Below, piece by piece: positions 50,570 to 63,100 of a stretch of 64,000 nt of DNA (position 1 is the first letter of the stretch; every line of letters starts with the position of its first letter). The notes beneath the pieces are model-generated. The model worked only from the letters and a program-made list of their open reading frames with translations. It did not search any database and was not told the DNA's origin. The stretch spans positions 30,192-94,191 of the forward strand of contig VZRG01001321.1 of NCBI GenBank assembly GCA_013397435.1, given 5' to 3'. Position numbers and translations under genes: made by a program. The DNA comes from Erythrocercus mccallii (taxonomy: Eukaryota; Chordata; Aves; Passeriformes; Dicruridae).

Positions 50570-51180
50570 TAGAAAAACATTTACTGTTGCCAGAGGATTA
50601 ATCTTCTGAATGATGCATGGATTTTCAAGGAATGCCTTTGATTTATATAATGCCGTACTAGGGGATATAATTTCAATTAGTAATTGCTAATTTTGATTTA
50701 GTGTGTTACATACTGGATACAGCAGGTTTATTATGGTTATATTATCTAATTTATTATGATTTATATTTACCCTAATGGGAATATATATTAATCAATAGAT
50801 ACTCTGATTAACTAGGGATCATTAACTATCCTGCAACACTGGAATAACACAATCAAGCCAGTAACAGACACAGAGTATTGTCAGATGCTGTGACTGATGC
50901 ATCTAACTCTGAATTTTACCCCGGAATAAATACAGAAAGTAGGTAATGATTATAAGATTCATAAATGAATATATCTGTTTTAACAGGCAGCATGTCAGAT
51001 GCAGTAGCTAATCTACTTGCCCACAGAGCCCAATTCATCTCCAAGTAAATGATTTATATATTTTAATATGAAATGTATCACTCACCAAACAGCTTTTTTC
51101 ACTATGTGATATATAAATCCCACCTGTCAAGCACATTTTGATATTGTAATATATCCTGTTGTCTTGCTTCTTTTAGGTGC
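50570..51180. promoter_or_regulatory. A+T-rich block with homeodomain-type palindrome, candidate conserved element
   Basis: By direct count 50641-50820 is about 26% G+C, without microsatellite structure. It contains a palindrome CAATTAGTAATTG at 50674-50686 (6-bp arms around one G), a paired homeodomain-type site, plus many TTAATC and TTTATT/TTAT motifs. The block resembles a developmental enhancer or matrix-attachment-type sequence. Unlike the A+T block at 56951 it has no extreme cytosine depletion. Function is inference. Confidence 0.25.
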
Positions 51181-54100
51181 ACCTGTTTCTAATTCCTTAC
51201 ATGTTTCCTGTCTCAGTCTGATATCAGCAGCATCCTTCATAGCATTACTGTCCCTGTGATGGCTTCACAAAACCTCTGCTCAGGGCTCTGCATAGAGGTC
51301 TGGAAGCAGCTGAGGTGCCCTGGGGACATGGGAGAGATCCCTTTCGTGGTGTGCTCCTGGGCATGCTCCATGCTGCTGCCTGGCACCATGGGAAGCTGCT
51401 AAAGGAATAAGGGATAGGGAGTTTTATCCAAAAAACCACTCTTTGTCCCAGTCTCTGATGGAAGGTGTGGAGAGCTGTAAGACTGAGAGAAGAGGGACAG
51501 GACCTCTGACCCCACCAAAGCCCTTAGGAAGGGCTGTTTGTGAGCCTGTTCCACTGTTTTGATTACAAAAACATGTACCAAGCTAATGTGGGAATAAGGG
51601 CTCTATTTGGATCTTTGGTTTGAAAACACCTGTAAACTCTAGCTGCTTTCCAAAATTTCAGTGGTACTTTGCTGCCTTGATGGATGGTGCTTCTGTGCTG
51701 AGAGCTGGGAGAGAACTCGTGAGATTAGGCAAAGACCCCTCATTGCAGAAGCAGGAGAAGCATCCCTGGATGCTCCCTGTCCTTCCAGCCTGGGAATTGT
51801 TTGACACACGTCAGTCAAAGGAGCAGGACACTCCCAGTGTCAGATGGAAGGAAGGCAGCACCCAGCTGTGACAGTCATCACAGCTCCAGTCACACCTGTA
51901 AGGGAGGGGTCATCCTGTTTTGCCATCCTTCCTCTAGGGATCTGATTCCAGAGCTGCCTTTCTCAGCCTCTGCTCTGCTCAGGACCATCCACATATCCAC
52001 CCATGGGAGCTGCAGCCCTCTAAGGATCTCCTGCACCTGCAGTTCCCTGGATGGAACTTTGCTCAGTCTGTAATGACTCAAACAACACCCTATGGTCCCC
52101 AAATCTGCTTGTTTAACTGCTCATCCAAAACCTCCAGCACCTTCCTGCAGCACTTTGCACTCTCTCAACCCCCAACAGGCAAGAAACATCCCTAATATCC
52201 ATCTTGTATTTTATTTGCTGCGAAATTTGCACCCTTTTGTCTTGCTCTTATGGAGAACGAGGCAGGGGACACCAGGATAGAATCTCTTCACCAATGGGAT
52301 GGTGACTGTCAGAGCTGAGACTTTTCCTTACTCTACTGAAACTTTGCTTTTGCTCACAGATCATTGTTTCTGTCCTCTCCTCTTTCTTCCTGCAAGTAAT
52401 TTTGCCTGGAATGAGAGGGGAGAGCAGACACTTGGCTGAATGTAGAGGACCTATTGTACCAAAAGGGGAGAAGGAATTGTCACCTGTGGACATCAGTGAT
52501 TATAAAGCATGTCAATGGCAGAGGGTCTCTGTCAGCTGAGACCTAAAGCAAGACTCCAAATTCAGCAAAATTGATTGGAGAATTTGGAAAAACAGAGGAG
52601 AGGGCAAGCCATCTTTTGATTACCAAAACCAAACTCCTTAACTCCTCTTCTCCAGGGCAGATGTAGAAAAGACAAAATGTGGTAATTGACTGGACTTCCA
52701 GGGCTGAGCATCCCAAAAAACCACTATTGCAGAGTAAGCAAAAGTATGTGAAGAGCATATGCAGCAGAGAAAAACAAAGGCTAGTTCCAGCAATTAAAAA
52801 AAACCCCACCAAACTAAAACAACCCCATAATAAAGATTTGAAAACCATATGCAGGTTTCTAGGTAACCAGCCCAATTTTTCTGCTGCATTGAGGGCTTAC
52901 TTGTTCCCAGTGAAATCAGTAAGGGGCAGTTGATTGCCTGGTACATTTGAAAATCAGGCCAATCCTCCAGGAGCATGAGCAGCAGTCTGAAATGCCTGAT
53001 TATGCCCCACTTGAAGTCTGACACACAGTCTGATCCCATCTGAGCCTCAACACAGCGCTGTGCCTGCTGTTCACAAACTTGTCTCTCAACATGCACATCC
53101 TCTGCAAGGATGAGAGCAGAACCTTCCTGCCACAGTCAGACCAGGGATGGAAACCTCTCTTTCCATCACCACACATTCCACCCCCCCTCTTATAAAATTG
53201 AATAGATCAGCTGCAATTATGAAAAGGCAAACCTTTCACAGGTGCTGCAGCACAGCTCAAACACTGTGTGTCACATAATGCAGAGATAAAGCAATGGGAG
53301 CTTAAATTTGCAGGTACTTGCATGTAACTGTGACCTGCCCGAATCTAGTCACAGGCAGACAGTGAGCAAAAGGTAAGGAAAGGGTGAGGCAAACAAAGCT
53401 TGACAGAATATGCTTCCTAATTTAAAAAATTCTCCCAATATTGGCTGTGAAGTTTTATCTTTCCAGTGCTGGCCACTGCTGTGCTTCACTGAGCACTTTG
53501 GATTTGGGGCAGGTTCTCACCCTTCTCTTTGTTCCCATTTGGCGCCCAGTAGCTGCCTGAGAATTGTGCTGTGTCCTTCCACGAGCACCCTCCTACCTGA
53601 GGCAAGCTCTGGCACCCACAGGCAGTGATTTACTGCTGAATCACACAACAAAACTGGCTATATCCTTTATAAATTCATAAATCCCAGGTAGGACAGTTTT
53701 CCCATTATGGCTCAGCTTTGTTTCAGTGTGTAACCCCCATTGCTGAAGGAGACACAATAAATCCCGGGGCTGTGAAATCCATTGTATTTATATATGAGGC
53801 TGCTTTTGGTCTCCATTTCCCAGTCACAAATAAACTGAGATCTTTTGAGTTTGCCACGGGGGTATTTATAGATTGCAAATGGTGGCACATAAAATCAATT
53901 GGCTCCTATATTTTCTTTGGGACATTTTATTGTTTCCTGTAAGTCAATGAATATTTTTCCCATCCTACAGACTCATGTGGAAAAAGTCTGATCTTAGGTT
54001 TCCTTCATACTCTTACTTTGTACTTATAAGGCTGTGATTTATGCATGCACAGTCCTGCCCTTCTTGCAGCAGAAAGAAGCAGCTTGAGAAACTATTTTTA

Positions 54101-56580
54101 TTATAATAAAATGGCTTTTTGTTTGTCACTTTTCTTCTACCTTCTAATGCTTCTCCTTGCAGTTACTTGGATAACATAATCACAGAAATTCCTGTTATGC
54201 ATTTACAATAATGATCAGCCCAAGTATTTTTGAGAGTTTTGGGCAGCACCATTGTATCCAGAGGTGTTAGACACAGTCCCACCACAAAATGGGTATTTTC
54301 CCAAGTCCAGCCACCACACATTATAAACCTGCAGGTTTTACAGGATCTGCAGCCACAATTGTAGACACTCCTCTGGTCCCCAACAGTGAAATATCAATAG
54401 TCTCAGAGGACCACGAGAGGGAACAGCTCCCATTATAAAATCACTCAAAAACTGGAGAAGAAAATGAAGCCCATTAAACTTACCTGAGCTATGTGTGAGC
54501 TGTGTGAAGGGAACTTCTCTCCTTCCAGAACAAATCAAGGTATGCTGAGGAATGGAGTCATTCTATAAATTTAAAAGCAGAAAAAGGATATAAAAGCCAA
54601 CACAGATTGTATCAGTAGTTAACTTAATGGAAACAACAGCAAAACAAACTATCTTTTCTTCTTTTACCTCCTGCCAATTGTGTCTTTACATAAGATTCAG
54701 AAGAGAGGCTCTATCTGTATATTGAGTGTACATTGGGATGCAGTCAGGTATCAGTGTCAGGTGCTGTGCCTGGACTGGTCTGTGGTTGTGTGGAACATGC
54801 ACCAGTTCCTGAAGAACAAAAATCCCCCCAAACTTCTGTCTCTTTCTCACTCCCTGGTATGGCTCTGCTGCCCAAGGGGCATATCAGGATTTTCTCTAAG
54901 TTCAGCTCCATACCAGGGCAGTTTTGCAGCAATCCTATCAACTGCAGCGGGACTAATTCACTTTGTGCTGATGAAAAACTCAAGTGTTTGAAAAGTACTG
55001 GGGTTTTTATTCACATGCTCAAAATGGCAGTAAAGGTCAAGGATTTTTTTTCTGTTAAAGTAAATGCATTTGTACTAAAATACTTGAAACACATTTTGCT
55101 TACTGCTGAAACAGCTTTATGTTCAAATTACTAAAATATGAGAAAGGAGTTGTTGAATAATGTAGCTTATCCTTACTCTTTGACTTATTACTTTCCTGCA
55201 GTATTTGTACTATGTTTTTGTACTATGTTACAAATAGTTCTATAATTCTCTGCAGTCATATTTCCACATGTTAATTTTGGTGTGGAGATCTTGCCTTTTC
55301 TGTATATAGGCTTGAGAAGGATGTCTGAAGAGTATCTAGAGCACCAACACAGACATATCTGGTAAAAAGGAAGGCAAAATGCACTATCATTTCTTCTGCA
55401 TCTGTCAACCAGTGGTGCTCATTATACAGAACATCAGTGACAAGAGCAGGAGGAGAAACACAGGGCGCAGTATGTGCTCAGGTTAAGTGAGAAGTGATTA
55501 ACATGTTTTCCCAGTCAGATTCTGACTGATTTGAAGCTCTAGTAATCTGGCATTTGATTAATCTTTTCATTTCTAGAGTAGTAGCTGTAAAGATCAGAAT
55601 TTAGACAGGACTGCAAATGATGCAAGATTTGCAAGCCTTGAACTCCTCATATAAAGGATATAAAGCTGCTAAGAGGGTATAAATAGGTGTAACCACACAG
55701 GAGGCTGAAGATGCTGATCACACATCCAGGCTCCAGGAGATCATTCCATAGCAGAGAGGTGTAGAGGGCTCTGTTTACCTGGGCACCGATCCCTATCTCT
55801 GCATTGGGAAAGACAGCAGGAATACAGAGGAAAAATAATAAAGGGAAGTTGAAATAATGGTTTGTTTTACAGAGCTGGTGCTCTGTGCTCTAGACAATAC
55901 AGTTGTGCTGTAGGTTAGTTCAGCCCAGAACATTAACTGCAGGGAAAGTCTCAGGAGATTTCTCAGGAGCTGGTTTGCTCAGTGTCAGGAATACCAGCCA
56001 GGAACAGCTGGACATATTGCAACCCTTTCTAAAACACCAATAGCCTCTAAGAGAGTTGCTCTGACTCCCAGGACTGCCTCCTGCCCCAAGTCTGCTGCAT
56101 CCCCTGTGTCCCCCATGGTCCAGCACTTCAATCACCACCCAAAGCATCCAGGCCAGCTCTTCCTTTTAGATTCCTGCTTCTCTCCCAGGTGAACATACAA
56201 ACATGCAGACAGCGTGGGCTCAGCACCTCTGCCTCCCCTTAATCCTCTGCCTCTCCAGCTGCCAGGCCATCTCCTGCTGCAGCAGACACAGATAGTAAAT
56301 TCTAGGACCAAAGAAGGGCAGGCAAAGAGAACAGAGAATTTCAGACTTGCTTTTTAGCCACATCCTTCCCAGAGACAGTGAAGGCACCTTTAGGTCTCCT
56401 AATTGCAGACCTAAAAACCCTATCCTCACCTCCCCATAGTCAAGTGAAATTAGCTATTCTGTAAAGCTCAGAAATGCAGCAATTAGACTGAACTGACTTT
56501 TAAAGTCTCCGCTAGCAACTGATCTCTGCAGGACAAGTGCAGCGTTTCCCTCTGATTTTCAGGGATCTGTAGAGTACAAC
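51181..56580. other. non-coding stretch, no gene recognised
   Basis: About 5.4 kb without a supported exon, RNA gene or mobile element. Frames such as 52543-52875 (-) and 54733-55134 (+) have no recognisable domain. Ordinary composition throughout. Confidence 0.45.
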
Positions 56581-56950
56581 AATAGCAGGCGAAGGGCTCG
56601 GCTGCTTTGTACCAAAAATACTTTGCCCATGCGCTGTCGTGTCCAGCTCACGCAGAAACCGCATGTTTAGAGAAAGATGTTTTGTTAAAGAGGCGAAACG
56701 ATCTGCTGCAGGGAGAGAAACGCTGCTGGGAACGCGGGGAGATGAGAGAACCCCAGCTCCCAGAGCAGCAGCGCTGGGAGCGCGACCTCCGCCTCCAGGG
56801 ATGCGGGGCAAGGTCCCTTCCCTGGCCCTGCCAGGTTGGAACATCAGCCTTCCTTTTCAGAGCACGAGAAATTAGGTCAAAACTTTCTAGGAAATTTCTG
56901 CCGCCGGTTTCAGAGCGCGGTTCGAAAGATCAAAGGGGAGCAATTCTATA
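56581..56950. promoter_or_regulatory. small CpG-rich islet, possible minor promoter
   Basis: Roughly 20 CpG dinucleotides occur in 370 bp by direct count, including CGCGGGG near 56732 and GCGCGACCTCCGCC near 56779, in a window that is otherwise CpG-poor. Persistent CpG suggests a germline-unmethylated segment, such as an alternative promoter. There is no recognised exon. The islet ends within a few bases of the A+T-rich block that follows. Confidence 0.4.
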
Positions 56951-57610
56951 GAACCCCGTGTGCAACCTCCTGTGGAGGTGAGGCACTCACGGTGTGAAAA
57001 ACGAGGCTTATTTTTTTTGGTGAATTTTAAAAAGTTAAATAAAAAAGACAATAGGAGATAGAAATAAAGTAAAGGGTTAAAATGGCTTGGCACTTAGCTA
57101 AGAGTAAGTTTTTTATTTTTGGAGGTATTTTAAAAAGACTTTTTTATTATACCAGCTTATTTATAGACTATTGTCATATTTATATGTATTTTAGGAATAT
57201 ATATAAAATAATAGATATAAAAATATATTTTATTATTATAAAATATATTAGCTTTTTATGTATTATATATATAATATACTGTTTACTATAGTTACTTTTT
57301 GGGTTTGCTTTTTTTGAGCATGCGTATTTTTTGGTTGTGGTTTTATTATTACTTTTAATTTGAGCTTTGATCTGTACTTTCTTTAGATGGTAGATGTTGA
57401 TAGTATATTAATAGTAGGGTCTTTATTACATATTTACTGGGTGTTATCTTGACTAGATAGACAGTTTACTTATAACTATATTAGCTACTACTACTACATT
57501 TAAGTTTTTGTTAATAGTAGAAATAAATGCAAAGTAATTTTAACATTATACATATAGTATTTATCTTAATATTTGCGAAAAGCCAACTTCATAATATGTA
57601 TTTTTAACAA
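56951..57610. mobile_element. A+T-rich, cytosine-depleted block, probably an edited retroelement or LTR
   Basis: Direct count over 57121-57540 gives A 132, C 32, G 59, T 197: about 22% G+C, with C only 7.6% and T 47%. The change is abrupt on both sides. The asymmetry (T far above A, G nearly double C) is not that of a simple A+T microsatellite and fits strand-specific C-to-T change. The left end (TGTGGAGGTGAGGCACTCAC, 56970-56989) looks like ordinary unedited sequence. I have a vague memory of similar sequence in finch repeats but cannot name a family, and found no clear target duplication. The 69-codon frame at 57082-57291 (I, Y, F, K-rich) is compositional. Confidence 0.4.
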
Positions 57611-59954
57611 GGGGAAGAAATCCTGTGCCTGAGCACTGCTGAGCTGACAGCCAGGAGCTTCTTACCTGGAACAAAACCTCTGCACAGCTCTGCAGCAGCA
57701 CAAGGGGAGGCAGAGAGAGCAGGAAAACTGAGAGCAGCCCTTCCATCAGCACCTGCCCCAAGGACAGGAACACCACTCATTCCATTAGCACTATGGAATT
57801 GTTCCTCTCTGCTCCCAACCTGGCTGCAAAGAGCCTCTTCAGGCTTTTACCAACAGCAACAATCCTTTCCTGAGCAGTGCAGCCTTTATCAGTAGTTAGA
57901 GCTCCTCACCCGTCTTCAGTATTGAATTGTTCTTCCTTCCAAAGCACTACTTTGATTAGCTGATCTCTTCCCTGAGAGAAAAAAAAAAGCCCAAATACAC
58001 TTAGGGCCAGATTTTAAAAAAGCTAATAGACTCCTGCTTAATTTAAATGCATAACAACAGGCAACTCAGCCTAATTCTCCACTTGAGCACACAGTCTCCT
58101 GATTTATACACACAAGTGGAATAGCTTTTGCAGATGCATATTTTGCCTTTTGCTTTATCCTCCTTGTTTTTTAATAACGTACCTTTACTTATGATTTCCT
58201 TAATTCAGACTTAAATTAGACAAACAATCATGTGGGAAGCAGCCTGAATTGACCAATTTCCTCCAGTGGCTTTGGAAATGGAGTTCACGGGACTTTTTTT
58301 TTTATCCCAAGTCACCTTGCGGTATTTTGGGGTATTTTCTGGCCCTACCTTAGAGAGAGAAACCTGAGCCTTGCTGTGAGTCATGGGGGCAAGAGAAAAG
58401 CAGAGGGTTTAACTCCACATGTCCTAAACTCTTCCCAGACTCCCGAGGGAACACTGAATTGCACTCTAGGAAGACTTTTATCACTGATAAAGCCTCCTGC
58501 AATTTCCACATTGATGCCTCCATAGATCCCTTTGAATCACGAAGTCATTTGTCTGTTGACAAATTCAATTTGGTTGAATTGGTTCAATTTGATTGAATAC
58601 TCTAGAAGAGCATTTCTGTCCCAGAGCAGGTAAGGGGGTTTTAACTCTTTTTTGATAGCTGTAGTTGAAACAGGTGGTTGGACATCAAGCTCTACATGAT
58701 GGATAGGTTTCAAAACATTCCAGAAACAACTTTCTTTAGAAGATTCAAAAGACACAAAGAACTCCTTGTTCAATGAATAGCGGGTATTTTTGCACAGAGG
58801 AGAATACTGGATTGCACAATGTAATATTAGATAAATATCCTCAGCACATAATTACCACTGATTGTAATTTATGGTGCAATATAGCTTGTCTAGCATCAGG
58901 TCCCAAAACACTTCCACCTGATCATGCAGCTCTTTCTAAAAGGACACCAGAATGTGGAAACTCAACAACTGATCCTTAAAAGTATCCTTAAAATACACAT
59001 CCTTGTGGGTTGAACTCTTAATTCCCATAGTGTTACCTTCTTGATGCCCCAAAACATCAGAAATTCAACATCTACTCATGTAAAATTATGCTATTAAAGT
59101 TTTTATTTCATTCAATATTGTATTACCTCTTTTAAGACATGAGTTGTCCTCCATCATTAATATTTTCTTGGATTTTTTCTGGCATTGATTCCCTGATATT
59201 TTTTCTTCCTTTTTTGGTTCACAGCTCACTCTCAAGACCAAAACTCCACAGGCAGGATTTCTACCAATTTTAGTTGGAGTCTCACCTGATTAGAAGCTGC
59301 AGCACAAAGTTTTATGATCGCAGACAGAGCCTGAGGTTTCAGCTTTTCCTGACATGTTTTTCCAGATTTTATTTCAGTCCAAAGTGTGTCTTTCTGGTTG
59401 GAATTAAAACCCAGTTATTTTTCAAAATTCCCTCTAAAGGAGAAGATATTGAAATAAAAATGGTAAAAACAATCCCCTCAGAATAATACTGAAGTAATTT
59501 GAAACAGTTTTTTATTTGTTTATGTTTCTTGTTTGACCTGACTGTATGACACAGCAGGAACAGCATTGCTTTCTAATAGCAGCATTAATCACAGAATAAA
59601 AAATATTTCTTGGTAATGTACAACAGTTCTTCTGAGCTGAGAAGAAAAAGTAATGTACATCTGCCTACAAGGTTTAAAGTAAATAAAAACGAAATACACT
59701 GTTGGGATTACAGCATGGGAGATGATTGGAAACGCTGGTGTGACCTGACATGTAACAGCCCGCTTTGCTGGTATTAGCAGGCTGTGAAATCATATAAAAA
59801 ATGGGGAAAAACAGAAGAAAAAATAATGAGTTTCATTTTAAAAATTCCCTTTTTGATCTTTTCTCCAAAAGAAACTTTCCTTCCTGCATTTTGTCCCACA
59901 CCACTTTTAGGGTGGTTAAGAAGTAGCCTTTTCAGCAACAGCATTAATTAGTGC
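57611..59954. other. non-coding stretch, no gene recognised
   Basis: No exon or repeat family recognised. At 58566-58599 two copies of a 14-bp unit (CAATTTGRTTGAAT) lie 19 bp apart with an embedded TTGAA...TTCAA inversion, a small local duplication. Confidence 0.45.
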
Positions 59955-60175
59955 TGTGGTTTAACCTGGCAGCAGCCGAACACCACAGAGCCCTTTGCTC
60001 CCCAGCACAGGATGGGGAGAGGATTGGGAAAAAGGTGAAATAGTTTTCTAGTTTAATAAGTTGGAAAAGGAAGGAAAACCAATAATAGAGGAATATACCA
60101 AACATGCGGTGCCCAATGCAATCTCTTACCACTCTCTGACTGATGCCCAGACATCCCCCTGGTTTTGCTCAGCAT
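59955..60175 (+). mobile_element. 5' part of an avian ERV LTR, truncated
   Basis: Starts TGTGGTTTAACCTGGCAGC at 59955 followed by AACACCACAGAGCC, GGATGGGGAGAGGATTGGGA, an A+T-rich middle, then CAATGCAATCTCTTACCACT and CTGACTGATGCCCAG. These are features I associate with an abundant bird LTR family whose 5' end reads TGTGGTTTAACC. Similarity stops near 60175, so about two thirds of the expected element is missing. No target duplication is visible because the right end is lost. A 156-codon minus-strand frame (60053-60523) overlaps it and is not a gene. Confidence 0.75.
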
Positions 60176-63100
60176 CTCATTTTTTGTTTGTTCAGAACTC
60201 ATGCATGGCAATTTTATTTCACAGGCTCTTGAAGTGTTTATGCGGAGACGATTCAAACATTCTAAATGTGACACCAAAGTCTGTTGTTCTGTGGGTCTGT
60301 GTATAAAACAAAGGAGAAGCTGCAGAGAGCAGCTGCCTGGCGCCAGGGGAGGTGGGGGTTCCACCAGCCAGACTGACCTGGCCACGTCTGAGAGATGAGG
60401 GCACAACAGGAGGATGCCCAGGAGCTGAAAGAGCCAATTTGGACAATCATTCCCCACCTGCACTGACCAAAGGCTCCAGCACCACTGGAATAAAGGTTCT
60501 CTCGACCTGATCTGCCACTTCACAAGGAGCCAACAGCAGGGAATCAGTCCAGAATATTTCTGCAGGATAAAAAGGAAACAGACTCTTTCAAAACCATTGC
60601 ATTCTCTCCCATATCAGTGACACTTCATCAATGTTTTGCAAAAGCACACCAAGTAATTTGGTTTGAAAAGCACCACATTAGTACATTTTGGCTTTCAAAC
60701 AAGCTTTTTTCCAAAATGATCATTTTTATGCATGCAAATACTTCAAAGGGAAAGATTAGAAGAAACAACATTTCTTATCCCTCCCCTATTTCATGCATCG
60801 TCAGGATGGTGATCACTAATACCAAACGCAACTTGCACTTCAGTCAGCACTGAGGCAAATGAGTATTATCTGCTGAGCAACGTCATTATTCCATCAGCAT
60901 CTCCTCTGTTTCGTTTAGAAGCTCCTGGCCAAGGCAGTGCTTCTGCCTGGAGCCCGGTTAGTGCATTCACCCTGGCAGGACCACAGCAAGAGGCACGCGA
61001 GCAAAGGTCCTCAGAAATGGAAATTACTCATGAGCTTTTAATGCAAGTAAGAAGAGGTCAGCCAAAATAAGCACCGAGAGAAAACTAATTGAAAGTGAAA
61101 TATGGACTCAAATGATAAAATATAGCTCAATTTCATACAGCTCAATGCTCACATGCATTTATTTCCAACATCCAAGGACAACAGTATGAAAACATCAGCC
61201 TAAGCAGCTGGTTCACACTTTGCCTCCTGTCTGTAGTGATACCTTTCAAGCACAAATATCTCAGGTGGGTAACATTATTTCTTGAATAATTTCACTATAA
61301 TTTAAAAATATTTTCTTTAATTAAAATCACAGTCATATAGGCATCATTGACTAAAGTAACCTGTTAGCCTACAAAACCTGAACACACTTTAGAGGTAAGA
61401 CTTTTGGACAAAATGACAGTTTTTAAAATTGGGAAACAAACACACAAGGAAAAAACAAACCCATGAAAAAACCCATTAAAAAATCCACAAATGTTGTGAG
61501 GATGAGGGCAAACAAGCCCACATGGTGCTTTTTTCCTGTTTAGGACCCACGTGGAATGGGCAGATATTTGAAATTAGGAGTTTTAATAGGACCAGTTTGT
61601 TTTAAAGGTTTACAAATTTTACAGTGAGCCTTCCTGAACCCGTACTCCTTGGATGGAGGAAACTGGGGCTGCCAGCTCCTGCCCAGCCTGAAGGCACAGG
61701 CAGCAAAAGCTGCACCACTGAGCTGCAGGGCTTTCACCTCCCCCCAAAGCCTGCAAGAATAAGAGAAATGACCACCCATAATGTTGTTAATTCTTCAGAA
61801 ATTGGAGAAATTAATTCAAAAATCCAGACCTCTGTTTCACAGCAGATCCACATGTATTTTAGAGCCCAACCTAAGGCATGAAATCCTTTTATCCAACTGA
61901 AATGCTGTAAGGGAAGCTGCTGCCCAGGCTGCCCCTGCCCTTCCAGCAGCTTCTTCTCCCTGCCTCAGTCCTCCTGTACAATTAAAAGGAATGACCAGAC
62001 TGGAGCAATGTTGGGGCATAGAGAGGAACCACTCCAGTGTTCTGCAAATAACTTATGAGGTGACTTTCCTGCAGGTACACATGTAGCTGTTAAATAAAGA
62101 AAATAAGAGCACCAGGCTGGCAGAGCTCTCCTTTGGAGAGGTCATAAATTACTCTCCTTTCCAGAAGGTGAAAATCACTGCAGGAGAAGGGGGCTTAGCA
62201 CCTGCACAAACAGCAACTGATAGTGCTGAATGTACAAGCATCTGCTTCCACGAGCCAGATAATTGGGTCCTTGAGAAGCAAACTAACAAGAGGAAGAAAA
62301 TCTCTAGAATTCAGATTTTGTTTGCTCGCTTTTTGCCAGCAATCATTTTATACAAGAGCAGCAACTGAGTACAGATGCAACTGTGGTTGTCCTGTCAAGG
62401 AACCATTTGTATTTCCTGGGTCCTGTTCCTCTCTAAGGGGCATAAATTCCCAGAGATCATGGTGTCAGAGCACTGGAACCTTTTACTGGAATTTCTTCTT
62501 TCCACCTCTCCTTCCTCCCTGCACCACTGAAATCTGTGTGAACACCTAAAAATACATATGACTTGGCAGATCTTTGCTGGGGCTCCTCACACATCAGCAG
62601 TCTGCCTAAGGCACTGTGCCCAAAAGCTGAACATCATTATAAGTTATCCAGCTAGCTGGTAAAATGTTACTTCATTTTTGTTTCCATGCACTGATTTCCC
62701 CCTTGACGTGACAGCCCAATCTCCCACTCACTCAGTGTCAGCCACTGTTTTCCTTTGATGCTGACACTCAGTCATTCAGTCTTTTCAATACACACCTTCC
62801 TCAGCACTAAGTGTACTCTTTGGAATTGCTCAGGAAAACTTTCTTTTTTTTTAAAAAAACAACCCTAAAGTATTTCTACATTGTTTAAGGCAATCATTTC
62901 CTCCTGGAGAATGACAATGTGCTGTCTTTTATGTGTATACTCTATATTGCAAAAAAATACCTAGTGTATATTTATATTATATATACCTGCATTTTATGTT
63001 TTTTATAAATACAAAGGCAAAATCTTCAGTGACCACATGCAGGCACCATGGACCCCTGAGCACCCATCAGAAATCTGCACTCAGCTGCTTGCTCAGGTTC

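Noticed and set aside
56918..56930. GGTTCGAAAGATC resembling a tRNA B box
   Set aside because: The last invariant C residues are absent and no cloverleaf or A box lies upstream.
57082..57291. 69-codon frame rich in Ile, Tyr, Phe and Lys
   Set aside because: It is explained by the 22% G+C composition of the block.
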